Assembly (NCBI GenBank): GCA_028696495.1
Contig: JAQVGY010000017.1
Location: 1 to 12,363, forward strand
Length of the DNA stretch: 12,363 bases
DNA from: Atribacterota bacterium
Lineage (GTDB): Bacteria; Atribacterota; Phoenicimicrobiia; Phoenicimicrobiales; Stramentimicrobiaceae
Reading direction: 5' to 3'
Both the position numbers and the translations under genes were made by a program. Under the pieces are notes generated by a model, which was given only the letters and a program-made list of their open reading frames with translations, searched no databases and had not been told where the DNA came from. This document shows positions 1 to 5,925 of the stretch, in pieces; the first letter of the stretch is position 1, and each line of letters begins with the position of its first letter.

Positions 1-1094
1 ATTTTTAACGATATCTGCAATTGTGTTCGACACATTATTGGTAATTCTAAATTATCTACAATTTCCCCCTCAGCAAGAAAATACTTTTCTGCATTTCCGT
101 CTAATTTAAAGATGGTTACAGGTCCCTTCTTCACTTTACCTCTAACAGCGATTCCCATGTTTGATTCAAAATGGCTTTTGAACTCATATCTTTCACACAT
201 GTTAAGAGGAATCGTGCAATGGGCAAAGGTTATCTCATTCCTTTCTTCATCAACACAGGCAGGATTAGCCAAAAAAACCGGCTCATCAGTCAGTCGGCTT
301 AGAAGAATCATAGAAATCAAGGCTGGTACGTCCCCTTCGCATCCAGAAAACAAACCTTCCCGGTTTAATAAGGATAAGGCCAGACAGCCAGTGTTTTTGT
401 AAAAATCTATTAATTCAAAACAACGGACAGTAATGGCATTAAATTTATATTCTACCATTAAATTCTTTAAACCCTGGTATATACGCAATGACTGGTTAAA
501 AACTTCCGGGTCAAGTCCCTCAACAGAACCGATATCAACCTGAATATCTTTATCTTTGATTTTATCTATATGTCTCACCATCTCTTCTATAGGAATATCA
601 TATATTTTCATTCCCAATCTTTTCCTGATGGCATTATAATCAGCCCCGCTGGCAATCAACCATTCAGATGGCTTACCTAAAACACCAATACGGTATTGAC
701 GGCAGAGTCTTTTTATTTCCAATATTTTTTTTAAGGACTTCAGCCTTTGGGCAATCCGCGCTTCTGAACCATGCAAAACTTCTACCTTTTCTCCTCTTTT
801 TTGCAGATATGTTTTAATTTCCAAAGCCGCAGGCAAGGAATTATACAGACAGCTAACCAGCAGCAGGTAAGGAGGAGGAAATTGCTGATAAATACGTTTA
901 AATTTTTCTTCTACCCCTCCAGACTTAATAAAGATAACCGGTAAAATACCACCCTTTTTTACCTCAGCAGGACTGGTTGGTATTAAATCCTCCCCAAGAT
1001 GTTTTTCGATTGACTCTAAAAACGGTTGTAAGGTAGGGTCGATATTCTGTTTTTCCATCAACTCTGACACCAGATGATAACAACCGATTTTCAT
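1..1094 (-). CDS. L-fucose isomerase-like protein, C-terminus cut by window edge
   Basis: The frame is open from ATG at 1094 to the left edge, giving 364 residues with no stop, so the 3' end lies outside the window. The start follows a good Shine-Dalgarno (AGAGGTGA, 5-6 nt before ATG). Seen: an N-terminal alpha/beta part with KSGGVEEKF (57-65) and YNSLPAALE (84-92), then a C-terminal part with ITVRCFEL (221-228), GCEGDVPALIS (251-261), AHCTIP (291-296) and KSHFES (306-311). That order of motifs is typical of the L-fucose isomerase-related family (COG2407, FucI/AraA fold), where acidic residues and a histidine bind a divalent metal; Glu253, Asp255 and His308 are candidates here. Family members act as cytosolic ketol isomerases, but many have no proven substrate and no sugar genes sit nearby, so the substrate is open. 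It lies 54 bp downstream of the DhaL-DegV gene and is probably co-transcribed. Family call fairly sure; true fucose isomerase activity doubtful. Confidence 0.8.
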   Translation of the reverse strand, partial: MKIGCYHLVSELMEKQNIDPTLQPFLESIEKHLGEDLIPTSPAEVKKGGILPVIFIKSGGVEEKFKRIYQQFPPPYLLLVSCLYNSLPAALEIKTYLQKRGEKVEVLHGSEARIAQRLKSLKKILEIKRLCRQYRIGVLGKPSEWLIASGADYNAIRKRLGMKIYDIPIEEMVRHIDKIKDKDIQVDIGSVEGLDPEVFNQSLRIYQGLKNLMVEYKFNAITVRCFELIDFYKNTGCLALSLLNREGLFSGCEGDVPALISMILLSRLTDEPVFLANPACVDEERNEITFAHCTIPLNMCERYEFKSHFESNMGIAVRGKVKKGPVTIFKLDGNAEKYFLAEGEIVDNLELPIMCRTQLQISLK

Positions 1095-1148
1095 TATTTT
1101 CACCTCTACAAATAAGATTATTGTTTTTAAAGATAGGAAATTATATGG

Positions 1149-2954
1149 CTATCCACCCATTATCGCGATAGCGGCTCCTCCTCTTCCTATATGCACACTA
1201 AGAGCAGGAGAGCCTTCTGAAATAAATATTTCAGCTTGTGGAAAACGATTCTTTAACTCTTTCTCATACCATTTGGCTAAATCAATATCTTCAATATGAG
1301 CTATTGCAAAATGGGGATTCTCTTTACCGGCTGCAAATTGGCAGGCGAGCTCTAAAGTCTTATCCCATAAACGGCGAAGACCAACGACTTTAGCTGCTTC
1401 TTCAAACTCGCCATCTTGATTTAAAGAGATTACCGGTTTCAGGTTTATCAATGAACCAATAAAACCTTTTATTTTATCGAGCCGTCCACTCCTGATTAAA
1501 TATTTTAGGGTGGGAATACTGACAAATAATTTACTATTTCGAATATGATGATTCAGCCGTTCTATTAACTGATTGAGAGGTATACCGCTCTCAATTAAGC
1601 GAGCAGCCTGTACCACTATCATACCCAGGCCGACTGTACTGGTCTTAGCATCGATGACCTTAATTTTATCACGATATTTATTCTGTTTGCCGGCAGTACA
1701 TGCGGCTTGATAGGTACCGCTTAGCTTCCCTGGAAGATGGATAGAGATAATAGTCTCATTCTCTTCCCCCAGTTCCTGATAAATATCTTCAAAATATTGA
1801 TAGGGGGGTTGTGATGTGGTTACATGGCATCCAGGAGTTTCTAAAAAATCAACCACTTCTTTGGTGGAAATATCTATTCTGTCTAAAAAACTCTTCTCAT
1901 TGACCTGAACGGCAATGGGAACTATTTTGATATTATATTTTTCAATTAATTCCTCCGGTAAATCACAGGTTGAATCAGCTACCAGGGCAATCTTTTGTAA
2001 TCCTATTTTTCCACTAACCTTTCCGGTCTGTTCCCACATATCATCTATCTTTGTCTCCAGGATGGTACCAAAAGAACTTATCTCAGAAAAGACCAAATCT
2101 GGATTATCGGTATGTATATGTATTTTTAACTGTTCTTTAGAACCGGCAATTACCTGAGAGTCACCCAGGCGGGACAACCTCTCCTTGATGAGATTTCTAT
2201 CTAAATTATCTCCTTCAAAAAGACATTCGGTACAAAAACGGAATTTAGATTTTTCCAGAGATTGGAGGAAAGATTGCTTTTGTAAACCAATATGAGGTCT
2301 GCTTATTTCTTGTTTCATTACTCTTAATCGACCAAATTCAATAAAATCAACGATTCCCTCCAGTAAATTCACAAACCCCTCGGCTCCGGCATCAACTACA
2401 CCGGCTTCCTTTAAAATAGCCAATTTTTCAGGAGTTTTTAATAATGAAATTTTTGCTTTATGAAGGGACTGTTTGAATAATTCTACAAAATCAGGTGTTT
2501 TATGAGCCATTTGACTTATATAGTGGGCCCAATCCCTCATCACGGTAATAATAGTACCTTCACAGGGCTCGGCGATAGCCATATGTGCCTGTCTGGCAGC
2601 TTTTAAGGCTGCTTGAGAAAAAGCCACTGTAGTAAGGCGGCTCATACCACGAGTAGCTTCTGCCAATCCTTGAAAGAACTGGGCTAAGATGGCTCCTGAA
2701 TTACCCCTGGCACCTTTGAGAGCAGATTTGGCTATTTGCTGCATGGTTAGATCAAAAGAGCTCTGACGAAAATCCTGAACATCCTCAACAATATTGTTCA
2801 TCGTAATAGCAAGATTGGTTCCGGTGTCTCCATCTGCAACTGGAAAGACATTAATATCATTGAGATGAGCTTTGTTTTGTTCAATTCGCTGGGCTGAGGT
2901 CATTATGAATCTTCTAAAACGAATTCCGTTAATATACTTAATCTGTATTTTCAT
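1149..2954 (-). CDS. Fused fatty-acid-kinase-like protein: DhaL kinase + FakA middle domain + DegV (FakB)
   Basis: 601 residues from ATG at 2954. The frame extends to a GTG at 2966, but that GTG lies inside the Shine-Dalgarno AGGGTG, so the internal ATG is preferred. Seen: an N-terminal DhaL (DAK2) domain, about 1-205, with the Mg-ATP motif DGDTGTN (41-47), KGARGNSGA (80-88) and DAGAEGF (188-194). A FakA-type middle domain (about 237-307) has FRFCTECLF and KIHIHTDNP; this Cys plus His-x-His pattern is thought to bind zinc in FakA. A DegV domain (about 321-601) has VTTSQPP (378-384), LSGTYQ (411-416), RSGRLDK (488-494) and VHIGRGG (587-593), which contain the Thr, Ser, Arg and His that hold the fatty-acid carboxylate in FakB. 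In Firmicutes FakA phosphorylates fatty acid held by separate FakB, making acyl-phosphate for PlsX/PlsY and phospholipid. Here both sit on one chain and the DegV domain takes the place of FakA's C-terminal domain. The role is inferred from domains; the protein is cytosolic, with no signal or membrane segment. Confidence 0.9.
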   Translation of the reverse strand: MKIQIKYINGIRFRRFIMTSAQRIEQNKAHLNDINVFPVADGDTGTNLAITMNNIVEDVQDFRQSSFDLTMQQIAKSALKGARGNSGAILAQFFQGLAEATRGMSRLTTVAFSQAALKAARQAHMAIAEPCEGTIITVMRDWAHYISQMAHKTPDFVELFKQSLHKAKISLLKTPEKLAILKEAGVVDAGAEGFVNLLEGIVDFIEFGRLRVMKQEISRPHIGLQKQSFLQSLEKSKFRFCTECLFEGDNLDRNLIKERLSRLGDSQVIAGSKEQLKIHIHTDNPDLVFSEISSFGTILETKIDDMWEQTGKVSGKIGLQKIALVADSTCDLPEELIEKYNIKIVPIAVQVNEKSFLDRIDISTKEVVDFLETPGCHVTTSQPPYQYFEDIYQELGEENETIISIHLPGKLSGTYQAACTAGKQNKYRDKIKVIDAKTSTVGLGMIVVQAARLIESGIPLNQLIERLNHHIRNSKLFVSIPTLKYLIRSGRLDKIKGFIGSLINLKPVISLNQDGEFEEAAKVVGLRRLWDKTLELACQFAAGKENPHFAIAHIEDIDLAKWYEKELKNRFPQAEIFISEGSPALSVHIGRGGAAIAIMGG

Positions 2955-2980
2955 AACTATATTCACCCTAATATAAAAAT

Positions 2981-2989
2981 ATTATATCA
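2981..2989 (-). promoter_or_regulatory. Extended -10 promoter of the DhaL-DegV gene
   Basis: The minus strand reads TGATATAAT, a perfect TATAAT (2986-2981) preceded by TGn, i.e. an extended -10. No good -35 is present at 17 bp (AGAAAA), which extended -10 promoters tolerate. Transcription would start near 2974, giving a leader of about 20 nt that still holds the Shine-Dalgarno. This also supports starting the protein at 2954. Confidence 0.6.
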
Positions 2990-3284
2990 GTCTTTTGAAA
3001 ACATTTTCTATCCTATTTTGTATTGTGAGTATGGTAATTATATCCTTGTACCACAAAATATGTCTTGCGCCGTGCGTATTGCATCTGAACCCGTATACTG
3101 TATAACGTAATGGTGTATACCATAAAAACAGTCATTGGCCGTTCGTTTCAAAATTTATCGTTTTTCGTTTTTAGTCAAGAATATGTGAATTAAAAATTCT
3201 TTCTCTAATAATATTTTAGTATTTTTACTAAGAAATTTAAACAATTAGCTGTAAACCATATTGTTCACTATTATCCGCCTCCCT

Positions 3285-3320
3285 CCGTCATTGCGAGGAG
3301 CGAAGCGACGCGGCAATCAC
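3285..3320. repeat. GC-rich palindromic intergenic repeat (REP-like)
   Basis: A GC-rich island in AT-rich DNA. The outer arms ATTGC (3290-3294) and GCAAT (3313-3317) pair, and the core contains GCGAAGC (3300-3306), a sequence known to form an unusually stable mini-hairpin in DNA. Its core (TCATTGCGAGGAGCGAAGCG) is, from memory, a type of intergenic repeat seen in many unrelated, often environmental, bacterial genomes. Only one copy lies in the window, so its repeated nature is recalled knowledge, not shown here. It may act as a 3' mRNA hairpin for glnA, which is transcribed through it. Confidence 0.6.
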
Positions 3321-3369
3321 ATACTCTATTGCCCACATATTTATCTTTATCTTTATTTTTTTACCAAAA

Positions 3370-3397
3370 ACTATGAACTATACACTATAAACTTTAT
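3370..3397. repeat. Degenerate heptamer tandem repeat, four copies
   Basis: Four head-to-tail 7-bp units of consensus ACTATAA occupy 3370-3376, 3377-3383, 3384-3390 and 3391-3397; the first three share ACTAT and the last is ACTTTAT. It lies about 25 bp downstream of the glnA stop codon. It looks like a short intergenic tandem heptamer repeat rather than coding DNA. Confidence 0.6.
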
Positions 3398-3419
3398 ACC
3401 CACACTTCTTCTCACACAA

Positions 3420-4751
3420 TCAGTAATTAGCCAGATATTGTTCTAACTCCCAATCATAAACCTGCAGACTATAGAGTTCCCACTCCTTATATTTAGCCCT
3501 TAAATAATTATCCATAATATGTTCATTCAGCCCTTGATGTAATACCTTATCCTTTTTAAATTCTTCTAAGGCCTCTTTTAAATTGCCCGGCAAGCACTCA
3601 ATGCCATATTTTTTCAATTTTGCTTCCTCCATGGCATACATATTCTCATTTACAGGATCAGGCGGCATAATCTTTTTTTGGATTCCATCAATGCCTGCGG
3701 TAAGAATAACTGCAAAAGCTAAATAAGGATTACAGGAGGGATCAGGGCAGCGCAATTCTATTCGAGCAGCCTTGCCATTCCTTACTGTAGGTATTCTTAT
3801 TAATGGGCTTCGATTGCGGTGTGACCAGGCAATATAGACCGGAGCCTCAAATCCAGATGTTAAACGTTTATAAGAATTAACCAGGGGATTGGTTATAGCA
3901 GCCAATCCTTTGGCATGTTTCATCAGTCCACCGATAAAATAAAGCGCCTCTTTGCTCAAACCATATTTGCTCTCAGGTTCATAAAAGGCATTATTCCCAT
4001 CTTTAAAGAGCGAGATATTGGTATGCATTCCTGAACCGGGTATACCATATACCGGTTTAGGCATAAAAGTTACATGCAGATTGTGCCACATTGCTATCGT
4101 CTTACTGGTCAATTTTAACACCATTATACGGTCGGCGGTGGTGATGCCATCAGAATATTGAAAATCAATCTCATGCTGACCGGGGCCTACCTCATGATGA
4201 GAGGTCTTCACTTCGAAACCTAATTTCTCTAAAGTGATAACCATATCCCTGCGCAGCTCTTCTCCCAAATCTACGGGCGAGAGATCAAAATAACTGGCCT
4301 GGTCATTGGTTTTAGTGGTTGGTTTATTTTGTTCATCCCGTTCAAAGATATAGAATTCCATTTCGGGACCAAAATTGGCACTATAACCCATTTTGTTAAT
4401 TTCAGCCAAAACTCTCTTCAAATTAGTTCTGGCACATCCTTCAAAAGGAGTTCTGTCAGGGTTAACGATATCACAGATAATCCTGGCTACATATTGGTCT
4501 TCTTCCCAGGGGTTGACCATAAAAGTCTCTAAATCAGGCTGCAAATACATATCAGATTCCTCAATCCGACAAAAACCCTGTACCGAGGAACCATCAAACA
4601 TAATATTTCCATCTAATGCCTCTTTAAAGTCTCTTATGGGTACCTCTATATTTTTGGGAATCCCCATTAAATCAGTAAACTTCAGCCGCACAAATCTTAT
4701 CTTTAATTGCTCGGCTTTTTCTAAAATCATTTTTTTAGTGGTCTCCGACAT
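3420..4751 (-). CDS. glnA: Glutamine synthetase, type I-alpha
   Basis: 443 residues, the usual length for the GS I-alpha class. It condenses glutamate and ammonia to glutamine with ATP, as a cytosolic dodecamer. Seen: the N-terminal beta-grasp domain with GSSVQGFCRIEESDMYL (54-70); metal and substrate residues in GPEMEF (Glu130, Glu132), HHEVGPGQHE (Glu187, Glu194) and GSGMHTNIS (His243); the latch loop NPLVNSYKRL with GFEAP (Glu302); and RIELRCPDPS (Glu332). Arg62 sits at the position of Bacillus Arg62, which mediates feedback inhibition by glutamine. The adenylylation site of GS I-beta (NLYDLP with its Tyr) is absent: the matching stretch reads NENMYAMEEAKLKKYGIECLP. Control is therefore expected by feedback inhibition and transcription, not by GlnE. 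Shine-Dalgarno AAGGGAG lies 9 nt before the ATG. It is the last gene of the minus-strand cluster, 118 bp after the DHOD-like gene, and has a candidate promoter of its own. Identification is secure. Confidence 0.98.
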   Translation of the reverse strand: MSETTKKMILEKAEQLKIRFVRLKFTDLMGIPKNIEVPIRDFKEALDGNIMFDGSSVQGFCRIEESDMYLQPDLETFMVNPWEEDQYVARIICDIVNPDRTPFEGCARTNLKRVLAEINKMGYSANFGPEMEFYIFERDEQNKPTTKTNDQASYFDLSPVDLGEELRRDMVITLEKLGFEVKTSHHEVGPGQHEIDFQYSDGITTADRIMVLKLTSKTIAMWHNLHVTFMPKPVYGIPGSGMHTNISLFKDGNNAFYEPESKYGLSKEALYFIGGLMKHAKGLAAITNPLVNSYKRLTSGFEAPVYIAWSHRNRSPLIRIPTVRNGKAARIELRCPDPSCNPYLAFAVILTAGIDGIQKKIMPPDPVNENMYAMEEAKLKKYGIECLPGNLKEALEEFKKDKVLHQGLNEHIMDNYLRAKYKEWELYSLQVYDWELEQYLANY

Positions 4752-4827
4752 ACCCTATTTCTCCCTTATTATTAGTTTATAAAATGATAGGACTATTCAA
4801 TTGATATTTTAAGCATCACATATCTTT

Positions 4828-4855
4828 ACTATATTTAATTCACTCTGTCTGTCCA
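4828..4855 (-). promoter_or_regulatory. Candidate glnA promoter
   Basis: On the minus strand -35 TGGACA (4855-4850) and -10 TATAGT (4833-4828) are separated by 16 bp, each matching five of six consensus bases. Transcription would begin near 4821, giving a leader of about 70 nt before glnA. This would let glnA be expressed apart from the upstream genes. Confidence 0.5.
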
Positions 4856-4867
4856 GAACTGTTCAGA
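4848..4867. promoter_or_regulatory. 20-bp hyphenated dyad overlapping the glnA -35
   Basis: The plus strand reads TCTGtcCAGaaCTGttCAGA, with 14 of 20 positions symmetric. It covers the candidate -35 of glnA and begins 2 bp from the stop codon of the upstream gene. It looks like a repressor or activator site. It does not match the GlnR consensus (TGTnA-n7-TnACA). It could instead fold as a weak intercistronic RNA hairpin, but no T-run follows, so a terminator is unlikely. Confidence 0.4.
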
Positions 4868-4869
4868 TA

Positions 4870-5865
4870 TCATTTTTCCTGACGATATGAATCGAGTACT
4901 TTCAGATAATTAACCCTCTCCCAGAGAGCTGGCTGAGAGGTTGTTTTATGACTCATAATACCATAAATTTCTTGCAAAGACTCGTATTTATGGTTACTTA
5001 GCCACTCTTCTACCTCTTCTAAAAGTGATGGAAGGCAATTAATTCCTCTCTCCAACAATACAGAAGCAATCATGGTCACTCTGGCACCAGACATAATGCT
5101 TTTTATTATATCCTGAGCAGTATGTACACCTCCGGTAATAGCAATATCTGCATCAACCCTGCTGAACAGAATTGCAGCCCATCTTATCCTTGTTCGTAAC
5201 TCTTCCGAGGTGCTTAATCTCAACATCGGCTCTATCTTCATATTTTCCAGATTAATATCAGGCTGATAAAAGCGATTAAAAAATACTAAGGCATTAGCCC
5301 CGGCGGTAACCAGTTTTCTGCTCATATTTGGTATGGAGCTGAGAAAGGGATGAATCTTTACCGCTACCGGGATAGCTACACTCCCGGTGATTTGTTTAAC
5401 CAATTCCAGATAGTTTTCTTCAATTACACGGCCATCCATCTCAGGGTCTGTAGGTAAAAAGTAGATATTTAATTCCAGGGCATCGGCACCTGCCCCTTCC
5501 ATATCAATAGCCGTATTAATCCAGCCACTAACTGAGATTCCATTTAGACTTGCGATAATTGGTATATTTACTTTGCTTTTTGCTTCTTTGATAAAGCTCA
5601 GATATTTATCAGGGGTTACCTTATCACGAACTATATCATAATAGTAGTCAAGGTATTTACTATAGCCATCCTTTTCATATAATAATGAATGGCTAAGCTC
5701 AGATTGAAGTGCCTGTTCTTCAAAAAAGGAAGGCAGCACTACTGCTGCTGCACCATTTTCTTCTAAACATCTTATCTTTTCAATGTTTTCTCCCAGGGGA
5801 GAAGAAGAAATAACAACAGGGTTTTTAAGTTCTAACCCCATATAGCTCACCTTTAGATCAACCAT
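4870..5865 (-). CDS. Dihydroorotate dehydrogenase-like flavoprotein
   Basis: 331 residues forming an FMN-type TIM barrel related to dihydroorotate dehydrogenase (COG0167, DHOD-like branch). Seen: start MVDLKVSYMGLELKNPVVISSSPLG (opening strand and the NPV motif of DHODs), ASLNGIS (105-111), ELNIYFLPTDP (131-141), VAVKIHP (167-173), VFFNRFYQP (194-202) and ITGGVHTAQD (243-252), the last being the FMN phosphate loop. In DHOD the motif after ELN is SCPN, with Cys as active base in class 1A. Here that place reads IYFLP, so the catalytic Cys/Ser and the following Asn are missing. It is therefore unlikely to oxidise dihydroorotate, and its substrate is unknown. It is cytosolic, with no FeS or membrane motif seen. 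A very strong Shine-Dalgarno (GAGGAGG, 8-10 nt before ATG) fixes the start. It sits 60 bp after the Deg protease gene and 118 bp before glnA, same strand. Family sure, function open. Confidence 0.9.
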   Translation of the reverse strand: MVDLKVSYMGLELKNPVVISSSPLGENIEKIRCLEENGAAAVVLPSFFEEQALQSELSHSLLYEKDGYSKYLDYYYDIVRDKVTPDKYLSFIKEAKSKVNIPIIASLNGISVSGWINTAIDMEGAGADALELNIYFLPTDPEMDGRVIEENYLELVKQITGSVAIPVAVKIHPFLSSIPNMSRKLVTAGANALVFFNRFYQPDINLENMKIEPMLRLSTSEELRTRIRWAAILFSRVDADIAITGGVHTAQDIIKSIMSGARVTMIASVLLERGINCLPSLLEEVEEWLSNHKYESLQEIYGIMSHKTTSQPALWERVNYLKVLDSYRQEK

Positions 5866-5886
5866 AAAAACTTCCTCCTCGAAAAT

Positions 5887-5902
5887 TTTTAAATATTTAA
5901 AA
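5887..5902. other. Perfect 16-bp AT palindrome before the DHOD-like gene
   Basis: TTTTAAATATTTAAAA is a perfect self-complementary sequence ending about 11 bp upstream of the strong Shine-Dalgarno of the DHOD-like gene. In AT-rich spacers such palindromes can arise by chance. It could be a minor operator or an mRNA hairpin between cistrons. Confidence 0.3.
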
Positions 5903-5925
5903 TACTGCTACCAGCCGCCCTGTCC

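Larger units (their letters stand above)
2955..3419. other. 465-bp non-coding stretch between glnA and the DhaL-DegV gene
   Basis: No convincing gene is found on either strand. The one short plus-strand frame (3261-3446) is made of repeat DNA and runs into the end of glnA. The right part holds a GC-rich palindromic repeat (3285-3320), a short hexamer run (TTATCT-like, 3341-3358) and a heptamer repeat (3370-3397). The middle (about 3060-3170) is less AT-rich than its flanks and has two GTATAC palindromes (3092-3097 and 3115-3120), but nothing I can name. The left end carries the promoter at 2981-2989. No hairpin followed by a T-run was found directly after glnA. Confidence 0.7.

Noticed and set aside
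112..402. Plus-strand open frame of 96 codons
   Set aside because: It lies wholly antisense to the fucose-isomerase-like gene, whose protein has clear family motifs; no Shine-Dalgarno or recognisable protein.
1915..2157. Plus-strand open frame of 80 codons
   Set aside because: It is antisense to the FakA-middle/DegV part of the fusion gene, and the translation has no recognisable content.
3092..3120. Two GTATAC palindromes as attachment site or integration scar
   Set aside because: Six-base palindromes in AT-rich DNA without an integrase, tRNA or flanking duplication give no support.
3320..3419. Intrinsic terminator directly after glnA
   Set aside because: No GC-rich stem followed by a T-run on the minus strand; only the palindromic repeat further on could end or protect the transcript.
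3261..3446. Plus-strand open frame of 61 codons between glnA and the DhaL-DegV gene
   Set aside because: It is built from the palindromic repeat, the hexamer run and the heptamer repeat and ends inside glnA; no sign of selection as protein.
4329..4782. Two overlapping plus-strand open frames
   Set aside because: They are antisense to the N-terminal half of glnA, which is certain.
4752..4869. GlnR-type operator before glnA
   Set aside because: No match to TGTnA-n7-TnACA; only the unrelated CAG/CTG dyad is present.
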